DNA of 64,000 nucleotides from the NCBI RefSeq assembly GCF_002968015.1, contig NZ_PUIP01000006.1:288823-352822 (forward strand), read 5' to 3'. Below are positions 1 through 7,835 of the stretch, in pieces. A model generated the notes under the pieces. It ran no database searches. It worked only from the letters and a program-made list of their open reading frames with translations, and was not told the DNA's origin. Numbering within the stretch: position 1 is the first letter of the stretch; every line of letters starts with the position of its first letter. The position numbers and the translations under genes were made by a program. This stretch comes from Massilia phosphatilytica. GTDB lineage: Bacteria; Pseudomonadota; Gammaproteobacteria; Burkholderiales; Burkholderiaceae_D.

Positions 1-1
1 G

Positions 2-127
2 GGCCGTTTCCTGCTCGGCTCGACGATCGTCATGCTGTTCCGCCCCGATACGATCCGTTTCAATCCGGACTGGGCCCCGGAACGCTCTGTCCGCCTGGGC
101 GAGATGATGGGCAATCGGCCGGCCTGA
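2..127 (+). CDS. psd: Phosphatidylserine decarboxylase, C-terminal end (partial)
   Basis: Only the last 41 residues are in the window; the gene enters from the left. They contain the LGST motif (residues 5-8 of the visible part) followed by a short beta-rich tail ending MGNRPA. In phosphatidylserine decarboxylases the Gly-Ser bond of LGST is cut autocatalytically and the serine becomes the pyruvoyl prosthetic group that converts phosphatidylserine to phosphatidylethanolamine at the inner membrane. The stop codon overlaps the ATG of the next gene (TGATG), so the two are probably co-transcribed. The family call rests on LGST and its surroundings, because the rest of the protein is not visible. 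Confidence 0.82.
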   Translation, partial: GRFLLGSTIVMLFRPDTIRFNPDWAPERSVRLGEMMGNRPA

Positions 128-693
128 TGCAGCCCGCCCTCACCGTCGCCGCTGCCCAGCACGACATGCGCACGGCCTACCTGGGCGGCGCGCCCGGCCT
201 GTTCGTGTCGGGCACCGTCTGGACCATCGCAGGTTTCGTCTGCTTGTTGAAATCGCCGCAGGCTGCCGTCTGGGCCTTGTACGCGGGTGGCGTGCTGATC
301 CATCCCCTGTCTTCCCTGCTGACCCGCCTCCTCGGGCGCTCCGGCAAGCATGCCGCCGGCAATCCGTTCGGCATGCTCGCGTTCGCGACGACGATCTGGA
401 TGATCCTGATGCTCGCCCTCGCCTACGGGATCGCCCTGTGGCGCATCGAGCTGTTCTTCCCCGCGATGCTGTTCGTGATCGGGGGCCGCTACCTCACGTT
501 CGCCACGCTGTTCGGCACGAAACTGTTCTGGATCTGCGGCGCCGCGCTGGCGCTGGCAGGCTACGGCCTGGCCGCCCTGCATGCGCCGCCCGCAGTCGGC
601 GCGTTCACCGGCGGCGCCATCGAGATCGTTTTCGGCATCGTCGTGCTGGCGACCCAGCGCGGTACCGCACACGCGACTGCCGCATCGGCCTGA
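127..693 (+). CDS. Integral membrane protein of unknown function
   Basis: A 188-residue hydrophobic protein with about five or six predicted membrane spans, roughly residues 24-42, 46-62, 82-102, 108-124, 134-150 and 160-176. There is no signal peptide and no catalytic motif that I recognise. It resembles small uncharacterised membrane families of the DUF7010 kind, but I cannot confirm this. Its ATG overlaps the stop of the phosphatidylserine decarboxylase gene, so it is probably the second gene of that operon. The short intergenic space before the convergent LysR gene leaves no room for a further gene. Confidence 0.7.
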   Translation: MQPALTVAAAQHDMRTAYLGGAPGLFVSGTVWTIAGFVCLLKSPQAAVWALYAGGVLIHPLSSLLTRLLGRSGKHAAGNPFGMLAFATTIWMILMLALAYGIALWRIELFFPAMLFVIGGRYLTFATLFGTKLFWICGAALALAGYGLAALHAPPAVGAFTGGAIEIVFGIVVLATQRGTAHATAASA

Positions 694-697
694 CCGC

Positions 698-1609
698 TCA
701 GGCGGACTTGTCGCGGTCCTTGCAGAACACCTCGTCCAGCATGTCGAGGAACGCCCGCGTCTTCGCGGGCATCAGCCGCCGGCCGGGGAACACGGCCCAG
801 CCCGTCGAACCCGGCAGATCCCAGTCAGGCAGCACGCGCACCAATTCCCCCTTCTTGACGTGCTTGGCCACGATGAAATCCGTGCTCGCCGCGATGCCGG
901 CCCCGCTGCACGCGATCTTCGCCAACAGTTGAGGCGAATTGGCGGTCAGCCGCGCCGTCAACGCCTTTTCCCAACGCACCTTGCCCCGCTGCAGAATCCA
1001 CGGCACGGCACCGCCGGAGCGGCTGAGGATGCACAGCAGGTCGTGCTGCAACAAGTCGTCCGGCTGCTCGGGCAAGCCCCGCCGCGCGAGATAGGACGGC
1101 GCGGCGTACAGGCCGAATTGCTGAATGGCGACGCGGCGTGCGGCAAGGGTCGAATCCTCGGGCAGGTCGCCCATGCGGATCGCGATATCGAAGTTCTCCG
1201 CGACGAGGTCCACGCGCCGCGGCGACAAATCCAGTTCCAGCGACACGGCCGGATAGCGGTCCATGAATTGCGGAATCATGTCGGCCATGACGACATTGGC
1301 GAAATCCTGCGGCATCGAAATGCGCAGCTTGCCGCTGGGTGCCGCCTGGCGGTGCTGGGCCAGCGCGCCGGCCGCCTCCACCTCTTCCGCCACCTTGCGC
1401 GCGTGCTCCAGCAGGCTCGCGCCGAACTCCGTCAGCATCAGGCGCCGCGTTGTCCGCTGCAACAGGCGCTCGCCCACGCTCGCCTCCAGCATCGCGATGC
1501 GGCGCGACACCGTCGACTTCGGCAAATCAAGGCGCTGCGCGGCCATGCTGAAACTGCCCGCCTCGACGATACGGGCAAACAGCAGCAGGTCATTCGGTTC
1601 GACATCCAT
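698..1609 (-). CDS. LysR-type transcriptional regulator
   Basis: About 303 residues. The N-terminal winged helix-turn-helix (roughly residues 2-62, with AGSFSMAAQRLDLPKSTVSR as the helix-turn-helix core) is followed by a periplasmic-binding-like effector domain (about 90-295) containing the PRRVDLVAENFDIAIRMG stretch typical of the CrgA/AaeR-like subgroup. I place the start at 1609 because the helix-turn-helix then begins at the usual distance; an in-frame ATG at 1648 would add 13 residues. The gene is divergent from the azoreductase gene across about 115 bp, the standard arrangement for a LysR protein controlling its neighbour. Control of azoR and the pirin gene is therefore likely but inferred. 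Confidence 0.9.
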   Translation of the reverse strand: MDVEPNDLLLFARIVEAGSFSMAAQRLDLPKSTVSRRIAMLEASVGERLLQRTTRRLMLTEFGASLLEHARKVAEEVEAAGALAQHRQAAPSGKLRISMPQDFANVVMADMIPQFMDRYPAVSLELDLSPRRVDLVAENFDIAIRMGDLPEDSTLAARRVAIQQFGLYAAPSYLARRGLPEQPDDLLQHDLLCILSRSGGAVPWILQRGKVRWEKALTARLTANSPQLLAKIACSGAGIAASTDFIVAKHVKKGELVRVLPDWDLPGSTGWAVFPGRRLMPAKTRAFLDMLDEVFCKDRDKSA

Positions 1610-1725
1610 GGTAGAGGATTGTTCCACTAGTTGAATAATGTTATCCATTCTACCGTCTACCGCACGATATTTGGAACCGTTAAAGTGTCTACATCGAAAC
1701 GCAAACCAACACGAAGGAAGACACC

Positions 1726-2319
1726 ATGAACATCCTGCAGATCAATTCCAGCCTGCGCGGCACCCAATCCGAATCGACCCGCGTGGCCAATGCGATCGTC
1801 GCCAAGGTGGCCGCCGCCAATCCGGGCGCGACCGTCACCGTGCGCGACCTGGGCGCCAACCCGCATCCGGTGCTGGACGAAGCGGCGCTGGGCGCCCTGT
1901 TCACCCCGGCCGACCAGCGCACGGCCGAACAGGCTGCCCGCGTGGCCCTGGACGACGCACTGATCGCCGAAGCGCAGGCCGCCGACGTGATCGTGCTCGG
2001 CGCCCCGATGTACAACTTCGGCATGCCGATCCAGCTCAAAGCGTGGTTCGACGCCATCGCCCGCGCCGGCGTGACCTTCCGCTACACGGAGAACGGTCCG
2101 GAAGGCCTGCTGAAGAACAAGAAGGTGTATGTGGCGACCGCCCGCGGCGGCATCTACCCGCTTGACGCCGACCCGCAAGTGCCGCACATCCGGATGCTGC
2201 TGAACTTCCTGGGCCTGACGGACCACCAGTTCATCTACTCGGCGGGCCTGGCGATGGGTCCGGAAGCGGCCGCGAAAGGCCAGGCCGACGCGGACGCCGC
2301 AGTCGCAGCACTGGCATAA
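1726..2319 (+). CDS. azoR: FMN-dependent NADH-azoreductase
   Basis: The 197-residue protein has the flavodoxin-like fold of AzoR. The phosphate-binding [10 protein letters not shown] loop lies at residues 8-17, and the [17 protein letters not shown] segment near residue 90 is the FMN-contacting part of the family. These enzymes are cytoplasmic dimers that reduce quinones and azo compounds with NADH and help against thiol-reactive electrophiles. A good ribosome binding site (AAGGAAG) precedes the ATG. The gene lies divergent from a LysR regulator and 29 bp upstream of a pirin gene. LysR, azoreductase and pirin together form a common electrophile- or quinone-stress block. Confidence 0.93.
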   Translation: MNILQINSSLRGTQSESTRVANAIVAKVAAANPGATVTVRDLGANPHPVLDEAALGALFTPADQRTAEQAARVALDDALIAEAQAADVIVLGAPMYNFGMPIQLKAWFDAIARAGVTFRYTENGPEGLLKNKKVYVATARGGIYPLDADPQVPHIRMLLNFLGLTDHQFIYSAGLAMGPEAAAKGQADADAAVAALA

Positions 2320-2348
2320 ACCATCAATTCGCGTCCAGGAGAAAGATC

Positions 2349-3242
2349 ATGACCCAGCAAGTGCAAACCCAGGCCGTGGCCACCAGCCGCGGCGTCGAAC
2401 GCCTGGTCGGCGGCCAGTTCGTGATGGACGGCGCAGGCGTCAAGATCAACCGCGTCCTGACGCAGCCCCTGCAGCGCCGCCTCGACCCGTTCCTGATGCT
2501 GGACGCGTTCGGCAGCGACAAGGCAGGCGATTACATCGCCGGCTTCCCGGAGCACCCGCACCGGGGCTTCGAAACCGTCACCTACATGCTGACGGGGAAT
2601 ATGCGCCACCGCGACAGCGCCGGCCATGAAGGTTCGATCACGAATGGCGGCGTGCAGTGGATGACGGCCGGCCGCGGCGTGATCCACTCGGAGATGCCGG
2701 AGCAGAACGAAGGCCTGATGGAAGGGTTCCAGCTGTGGCTCAACCTGGCCGCCAGGGACAAGATGAACGCACCGTGGTACCGCGACATCCCCGCCGAGGC
2801 CGTCCCGCGTTTTACGCTGGCCTCGGGCGCGACCGTGCAAGTGATTGCCGGCAGCAGCCACGGCGTGGACGGCGCCGTGCAGCGCGACGTCACGGAACCG
2901 CTGTACCTGGACATCGAACTGCCCGCCGGCGCCACGTTCGAGCAGCCGCTGCCGGCCGGGCACAACGCGTTCCTGTACGTGTTCCGCGGCGAGGTCGTCG
3001 TCGAGGGTAAAGCCGTGCCGCAGGCGCGCATGGCAATCCTCGACAACGCCAAGGCCGCCGACGGCGTCCGCATCAAGGCGTCGCAACCGTCGCGCCTGCT
3101 GCTGATCGCGGGCCGGCCGCTGAACGAGCCGATCGCGCAATACGGCCCGTTCGTGATGAACACGCAGGCCGAGGTGTTCCAGGCCGTCGAGGACTTCCGT
3201 AACGGGAAGTTCACGGACAGCACGGCGGCTTCCGCAGCCTGA
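2349..3242 (+). CDS. Pirin family protein
   Basis: A 297-residue bicupin of the pirin family. The metal-site motif EHPHRGFETVTYML (about residue 67) supplies two histidines, and MTAGRGVIHSEMPEQ (about residue 108) supplies the third histidine and the glutamate, so the iron site looks complete. Bacterial pirins such as YhaK and PirA are iron proteins; some cleave quercetin and some act as redox sensors. The substrate here is unknown. SD AGGAGA lies just upstream of the ATG. It follows azoR by 29 bp and is closed by a hairpin terminator at 3257-3305, so azoR and pirin appear to form a two-gene operon. Confidence 0.92.
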   Translation: MTQQVQTQAVATSRGVERLVGGQFVMDGAGVKINRVLTQPLQRRLDPFLMLDAFGSDKAGDYIAGFPEHPHRGFETVTYMLTGNMRHRDSAGHEGSITNGGVQWMTAGRGVIHSEMPEQNEGLMEGFQLWLNLAARDKMNAPWYRDIPAEAVPRFTLASGATVQVIAGSSHGVDGAVQRDVTEPLYLDIELPAGATFEQPLPAGHNAFLYVFRGEVVVEGKAVPQARMAILDNAKAADGVRIKASQPSRLLLIAGRPLNEPIAQYGPFVMNTQAEVFQAVEDFRNGKFTDSTAASAA

Positions 3243-3256
3243 TCGTCCAAGTTTTC

Positions 3257-3305
3257 CGCGCGGGCGGACTGTCACGCGGTGGCGGTCCCCCGCGCGTTTT
3301 CTTTT
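3257..3305 (+). terminator. Rho-independent terminator after azoR-pirin
   Basis: Outer arms CGCGCGGG (3257-3264) and CCCGCGCG (3289-3296) pair perfectly, and the stem continues inward with GGAC/GTCC. They are followed by a TTTTCTTTT run. The position, just after the pirin stop codon, fits the end of a two-gene transcript. Confidence 0.75.
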
Positions 3306-3350
3306 CTTGGTCTACACTAGCGCGCATCGCATGATTTACGTTCGCTAACG

Positions 3351-3836
3351 ATGCCGCTGCTTCCCGTCATTTCGTCCCTGCTGTCCCGCGCCAGCCGCGC
3401 CCTCGGCCTGGAAAGCGTCGACGCCTTCCCGCCCGGCCACCGCTACGCCCACACGCGCTGGGACCGCGCCTATTTCGACATCGCCTCCGACCTCACCGCG
3501 GACCAGATGGAAACGGCGATCTGCGCAGCCATCACGAACACGCCGACCGTGTTCGCCCACATCGCCCATCCGACGCCGCGCATGCAGCGCGCGCTGCTGG
3601 CCATCATCCACGCGCGCCTGCGCCGCGGCAGCACGGCGCCGACGGACCTCGTCGCGATGCTGATCGACGCCTGCGACAGCCCGCGCACGCCCGAAGCCCT
3701 GCCCGGCCTCCGCGCGGCGCTGGCATCGACCGAAGGCTACGACCCGTCGATGCGCATCGCCCACCTGCAGGCGTGGCTGGCCGACATGCCGGCCGCCTTC
3801 GACGTCATCGAAGCGCCGGTGCGGGTACGGGGCTGA
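3351..3836 (+). CDS. Hypothetical protein
   Basis: A 161-residue, mostly helical, soluble-looking protein with no signal peptide or membrane span. I recognise no family. Residues 45-75 contain several Thr/Ala/Ile helices and the rest is Arg/Pro-rich at low complexity. The ATG lies shortly after a plausible promoter stretch (TACACTAG near 3312). Its 3' end overlaps the convergent acyltransferase gene by 32 bp (3805-3836), so one of the two stops may be slightly different in related strains. Codon use is normal for the window, which supports a real gene. Confidence 0.65.
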   Translation: MPLLPVISSLLSRASRALGLESVDAFPPGHRYAHTRWDRAYFDIASDLTADQMETAICAAITNTPTVFAHIAHPTPRMQRALLAIIHARLRRGSTAPTDLVAMLIDACDSPRTPEALPGLRAALASTEGYDPSMRIAHLQAWLADMPAAFDVIEAPVRVRG

Positions 3837-4953
3837 GCGCCGCATCCCACCGTGCGCGCAGGCGCATGAACGGCGTCTCGACAAGGCGATACAACAGCCA
3901 CCCGGCGGCCAGCGACGCCACCATGCAGGCGACAATCGTCACAGGCGCCTCCGCGCGGTAGCCCGCCTGCGCCATCCGCGCCGCTACAAGGACGCTCACG
4001 GATTTGTGCGTCAGGTAGAGTGCGTACGACCACAGCGCGAGGCTGGCCGCGCCCGGCACGCGCACGCGATGCAGCAGCGACCCCGGCGCCAGCGCGGCGA
4101 GGATCAGCAGTGCAAAGCCGAGCGCCAGCAGCGGGTAGCCGGCCACCGTCTGCGCGAACGCGTAATGATCGGCCAGGAACCATGCGAACGTGGCGCCGAT
4201 GACGAGCACGCCCGCCGCCAGCAGCGCATTGCCGTACGCAAGGATGCGGCGCCACAGACCGGGCGCACGGTGCTTCATCAGTGCGAGTGCGACGCCTGCC
4301 AGCAATTCGTCGGCGCGGCACCAGCTGGAGTAATAGATGTACTGGTAGTAGTACCCAAGTCGGTTAGTTGCATCCTGACCGTCCTGCCAGATCGTGGCGC
4401 GGGCCAGCATCCCGCCCGCCACGGCCAGCAGCAACGCGCACCACGCCCAGCGCAGGTGCACGCCTCCCCGCCCGAGCGCTGCACCGCACAGGGCGGCGGC
4501 GGGCAACACCATATAGAACTGTTCCTCGATGCACAGCGACCACGCGTGCGAAAACGCGGTGCCCGGTTCCAGGTGGATGTTCTGCGTGAAGGTGAGGTAT
4601 TGCCACAGCGGCAGCATGTCTGCGTCGCCGCGCCATGCCGGCCACAGCGCGTACAGTGCCAGCACTACCCAGAAATTGGGGAGCGTGCGCAGCAGCCGCC
4701 GGCCGTAAAACCGTGCGAGCCCGAAGCCGCGCGCCGAACCGAGCGCCCCGAAAATCTGGTTGCCGATCAGGTAGCCGGACAGCGCGAAGAACAGGTCGAC
4801 GCCGGCCCAACCCATCGTCCCGACCCAGCCGAAGGTGGGCGCGTCGCTGACGAACAGCGTGTAGTGGTGCAGCACGACGAGCGTGACCGCAAGCGCGCGC
4901 AAGGTGTCGAGGCCGTGGATGCGGGACGCAGTCCCCGTATTGACGCCGTCCAT
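3805..4953 (-). CDS. Acyltransferase family 3 membrane protein (OafA/YrhL type)
   Basis: A 382-residue polytopic membrane protein with about ten spans. It begins with the RIHGLDTLRALAVTLVVLHH segment (residues 12-31), containing the conserved Arg and the paired His-His of acyltransferase family 3, and later has SHAWSLCIEEQFYMVLP (about 134-150), a second family hallmark. Members transfer acetyl or other acyl groups to sugars of O-antigen, exopolysaccharide or antibiotics at the inner membrane. The acceptor cannot be told from sequence. It stands alone on the minus strand and converges with the hypothetical gene on its left. Confidence 0.88.
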   Translation of the reverse strand: MDGVNTGTASRIHGLDTLRALAVTLVVLHHYTLFVSDAPTFGWVGTMGWAGVDLFFALSGYLIGNQIFGALGSARGFGLARFYGRRLLRTLPNFWVVLALYALWPAWRGDADMLPLWQYLTFTQNIHLEPGTAFSHAWSLCIEEQFYMVLPAAALCGAALGRGGVHLRWAWCALLLAVAGGMLARATIWQDGQDATNRLGYYYQYIYYSSWCRADELLAGVALALMKHRAPGLWRRILAYGNALLAAGVLVIGATFAWFLADHYAFAQTVAGYPLLALGFALLILAALAPGSLLHRVRVPGAASLALWSYALYLTHKSVSVLVAARMAQAGYRAEAPVTIVACMVASLAAGWLLYRLVETPFMRLRARWDAALSPVPAPALR

Positions 4954-5044
4954 GCTGACATTCTTCTACGAAAACCACGGATGATGCCATGTGCAGGGCC
5001 GGCACGCTACAATGCCCGCATTCTTTCTTCTTGGAACACGACGC

Positions 5045-6019
5045 ATGATCCCCGCCAGCCAGCTGCACTTCAAATCCGTCAACTACACCGGCCAGGGCCC
5101 CGGCCCGAAAGTCATCATCATGGGCGCCACGCACGGCAACGAGAAGTGCGGCACCCAGGCTATCCAGCGGATCATGGCGGAGATCGACGCCGGAACACTC
5201 CCCATCGTGAACGGCAGCGTGACCTTCGTCCCCATCGTCAACCCGAAAGCCTATGCGCAAAATACGCGCTCGGGCGACCGCAACCTGAACCGCGACCTGT
5301 CGCCGAAAGCGGAACCGCACGACTTCGAAGACCACGTCGCCAACTGGCTGTGCCCGCTGCTGGCACAGCACGACGTGCTGCTGGACCTGCACTCGTTCAA
5401 TGCCGCGCACGGCGAACCGTTCGTGATGGTCGGCCCGCTCGACAACGACGGTCCGCTGGAACCCTTCGCCCACATGCGCAAGGAACGGGCGCTGGCGCGC
5501 CGCCTGGGCGTGCGCCGCTTCGTCACGGGCTGGATGGCCGCGTACGGCGGGGGCGTACAGCGCCGCTCGCGCGGCAACGCGCAGGAACTGCAGACGGTGC
5601 TCCGCTACGGCATGGGCACGACGGAATACATGCGCAGCACGGGCGGCTACGCGCTCACGCTCGAATGCGGCCAGCACCTCGACCCGCGCGCGCCCGATGT
5701 CGCCTACACGGCCATCATGAACACCCTCGCCTTCCTGAAGATCATCGACGCGCCGGAACCGGAACCCGTCCCGTTCGAACAGATGGAAGCGCTGCAGATG
5801 GTCGTCGTGCACGACAAGCTCGACGCCGGCGACCAGTTCACGCGCCAGTGGGCCAGCTTCGACCCGCTCGCGGAAGGCGAACAGATCGGCGTGCGCGCGG
5901 ACGGCACGCCCGTCGTCGCAGAATTCGCGGGCCGCATCCTGTTCCCGGACGTGAACGCCCAGCCGAACCACGAGTGGTACTACCTCACGCGTCCGAATCC
6001 CGCGTTCGGCCGCGAGTGA
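5045..6019 (+). CDS. Succinylglutamate desuccinylase/aspartoacylase-type zinc hydrolase
   Basis: A 324-residue M14-like metallohydrolase. MGATHGNEKCG (about residues 24-34) gives the zinc-binding His and Glu, NTRSGDRNLNRDL (about 75-87) holds the substrate-carboxylate Arg and Asn, and LLDLHSFNAAHGEP (about 114-127) gives the third zinc ligand. The family removes acyl groups from N-acyl amino acids or trims peptides. A gene for arginine catabolism is not nearby, so the substrate is open. I use the ATG at 5045 because the zinc domain starts immediately after it; the in-frame ATG at 4991 would add a 18-residue tail inside the promoter region of the divergent acyltransferase. Confidence 0.85.
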   Translation: MIPASQLHFKSVNYTGQGPGPKVIIMGATHGNEKCGTQAIQRIMAEIDAGTLPIVNGSVTFVPIVNPKAYAQNTRSGDRNLNRDLSPKAEPHDFEDHVANWLCPLLAQHDVLLDLHSFNAAHGEPFVMVGPLDNDGPLEPFAHMRKERALARRLGVRRFVTGWMAAYGGGVQRRSRGNAQELQTVLRYGMGTTEYMRSTGGYALTLECGQHLDPRAPDVAYTAIMNTLAFLKIIDAPEPEPVPFEQMEALQMVVVHDKLDAGDQFTRQWASFDPLAEGEQIGVRADGTPVVAEFAGRILFPDVNAQPNHEWYYLTRPNPAFGRE

Positions 6020-6087
6020 AGCGGCAGCCTGCGGGGTGACACGGACGGTGCTACGATGTCAGGCACCGTCCACGCCGCCTCCAGACC

Positions 6088-6699
6088 ATGTCGCCGAACA
6101 CGCTCCTGCTCATCCTCAGCATCCACGCACTGGCCCTGATCTCACCGGGGCCCGACTTCGCCGTCGTGACACGCACCGCCATCGTGTCCGGACGCCGCGC
6201 CGGCCTGTGGGCCGCGGCCGGTGTCGCGACGGCCATCGGCATCTACGTCCTCATCTCGGTCCTCGGCATGTCGCTCGTGCTGGCCGCGTTGCCGGGGCTG
6301 TCGCGCATCCTGGCCGTCGTCGGCGCGCTGTACCTCGCCTGGCTCGGCATCCAATGCCTGCGTTCGCGCGGCCAGTTGCCCGACGCGCAGGCGGCCCAGG
6401 GCGGCCGCAAGACCTTCGTCAGCGGCTTCCTCACGAACCTGCTCAATCCAAAGGCCATGCTGTATTTCGGCTCGGTCCTGTCCCAGGCATTGAAGCCGGG
6501 CCTGGCCGCGACCGACGTCGCCCTGCTCTGGACCCTGCTCGTCGCCGAGTCGCTGCTGTGGTTCGCGCTCGTCGCGCTGCTGTTCTCGTCGCGCCCCGTG
6601 CTGGCGTGGCTGCGCGCGCGCCTCGTCTGGCTCGACCGGACGGTGGGTGCCGTGCTGCTCGTGCTGGCCGCCAAGGTCTCGCTGCTCGCCGTGCGCTGA
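6088..6699 (+). CDS. LysE/RhtB family amino-acid exporter
   Basis: A 203-residue six-span inner-membrane protein. The N-terminal ISPGPDFAVVTRTAIVSGRRAG segment is the conserved first-loop signature of the RhtB/LysE family, and GFLTNLLNPKAMLYFGSV (about residues 112-129) is the second. Members export amino acids such as homoserine, threonine or lysine; specificity cannot be read from sequence. The gene stands alone on the plus strand. Most of its length is covered on the opposite strand by the open frame that continues from the LAB_N gene. Confidence 0.92.
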   Translation: MSPNTLLLILSIHALALISPGPDFAVVTRTAIVSGRRAGLWAAAGVATAIGIYVLISVLGMSLVLAALPGLSRILAVVGALYLAWLGIQCLRSRGQLPDAQAAQGGRKTFVSGFLTNLLNPKAMLYFGSVLSQALKPGLAATDVALLWTLLVAESLLWFALVALLFSSRPVLAWLRARLVWLDRTVGAVLLVLAAKVSLLAVR

Positions 6700-6951
6700 G
6701 CGCCGGATCAGCTGCAGGTTGCGCAGGTAGATCGCGACGCCGAGGCCCTGCCCGGCGACGAACACCGGGTCGCGCCGGTGCACCGCATAGACGAGCAGCA
6801 CGAGCGCGCCGCAGATGCTCAAATACCAGAACGACACGGGAATCACGCTGCGGCGATCGCGCTCGCTGGCCAGCCACTGGATGACGAACCGGCCCATGAA
6901 CACGGCCTGGCCGCCAAAGCCCAGCAGCAGCCACGCCTTCTCGTCAGCCAT
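6142..6951 (-). CDS. LAB_N domain protein (lipid-A-disaccharide synthase N-terminal-like), reading frame runs on without a stop
   Basis: Residues 1-92 are a good LAB_N protein: short membrane segments around FGGQAVFMGRFVIQWLASE and the signature SVIPVSFWYLSICGA, ending IYLRNLQLIRR. Such proteins are usually about 90-110 residues long and act with glycosyltransferases and PAP2 phosphatases in lipid or envelope modification. Here no stop follows: the frame continues antisense through the LysE exporter to 6142, giving 269 residues whose C-terminal 175 are Arg/Gln/Glu-rich shadow-like sequence. Either the protein has an unusual tail, or the stop has been lost by mutation or a sequence error. The functional part is about 6676-6951. 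Its ATG overlaps the end of the PAP2 gene. Confidence 0.7.
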   Translation of the reverse strand: MADEKAWLLLGFGGQAVFMGRFVIQWLASERDRRSVIPVSFWYLSICGALVLLVYAVHRRDPVFVAGQGLGVAIYLRNLQLIRRSAHGEQRDLGGQHEQHGTHRPVEPDEARAQPRQHGARREQQRDEREPQQRLGDEQGPEQGDVGRGQARLQCLGQDRAEIQHGLWIEQVREEAADEGLAAALGRLRVGQLAARTQALDAEPGEVQRADDGQDARQPRQRGQHERHAEDRDEDVDADGRRDTGRGPQAGAASGHDGGACHDGEVGPR

Positions 6952-7831
6952 CGTCCCGCCTCCTCTGCACCCGCTGGACGAGCCGCACCAGGCCGAGCCG
7001 GGGCGACCACCAGCGCAGCCACGCCGCGCCGGCCGTCCACGCTTTCCTGGCAGGGTCCGGCGGCGCCCGCGACAAACAGCCCATCTCCCAGGCACCGCAC
7101 GCGAGGCACACGATCGCGAGCAGGCGCTGCGCCGGCAACACCACCGGCACGCCGATGTGGCGGCTGACCATCAGGCTCGCCGCCACGGCCATCAGCACCG
7201 ACCCCGCCGCCATGCCGGCCCGTCCCGCGGTATCCAACGGTGCGGGCCAGCGCGCCTGGAGCGCGAGGCCGAGCCAGGCGCCCAGCCAGCCGCCCAGCAT
7301 GCCCCACAGGATGTCGAGCGGCCAGTGCACGCCGACCATGATGCGCGACAGCCCGACGAGACTGGCCAGCATCAGCAGCAGGCCGCGCCACAGCCGCCGG
7401 CCCTGCCGACCCATGATCCAGATGCCGGCCAGCGCGAACGCGGCCGCGGCATGGCCGGACGGGAAGGACACGCGGCGATAGGCCGGTCCGGCCTGGTGAA
7501 ACGCATCGCTCGCGAGCACGGACAGCGGGCGCGGCACGTCGACGAATACCTTGGTGACCTGGGTCCACAGGCCCGCCACGACGGCCGCCAGCAGCGCCGC
7601 CCAGAACAGGCGCGGCGCGCGCCGGATCCAGGGCAGGACGAGCGCCAGCGCCACCGCGCCATCGCCCAGCATCGTCAGGTGAAACCACACGGGATCACCG
7701 ACGGCACGGCCGCCGTGGTTCAGCCACAGGAACAGCGCCCGATTGGTGCCCGTGCCCAGGATGCCGGCCACGAGCACCAGCGCGACGGCGGGCGGCAACC
7801 AGGCCCACGGAGAACGCAAGGATGCGGGCAT
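6944..7831 (-). CDS. PAP2 superfamily phosphatase
   Basis: A 295-residue membrane phosphatase. The PAP2 motifs are present in order: KVFVDVPRPL (about residue 95), SFPSGHAAAAFA (about 123-134) and SRIMVGVHWPLDILWG (about 162-177), which supply the phosphate-binding Arg/Ser and catalytic His residues. Several membrane spans surround them and a last hydrophobic pair (about 220-260) follows. PAP2 enzymes dephosphorylate lipid substrates such as undecaprenyl pyrophosphate, phosphatidate or lipid A. Being third in an operon with a GT2 and an ArnT-like transferase points to recycling of a polyprenyl-phosphate carrier or lipid A phosphate removal; this is inference. The start is 4 bp after the upstream stop. 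Confidence 0.9.
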   Translation of the reverse strand: MPASLRSPWAWLPPAVALVLVAGILGTGTNRALFLWLNHGGRAVGDPVWFHLTMLGDGAVALALVLPWIRRAPRLFWAALLAAVVAGLWTQVTKVFVDVPRPLSVLASDAFHQAGPAYRRVSFPSGHAAAAFALAGIWIMGRQGRRLWRGLLLMLASLVGLSRIMVGVHWPLDILWGMLGGWLGAWLGLALQARWPAPLDTAGRAGMAAGSVLMAVAASLMVSRHIGVPVVLPAQRLLAIVCLACGAWEMGCLSRAPPDPARKAWTAGAAWLRWWSPRLGLVRLVQRVQRRRDDG

Positions 7832-7835
7832 GGCG

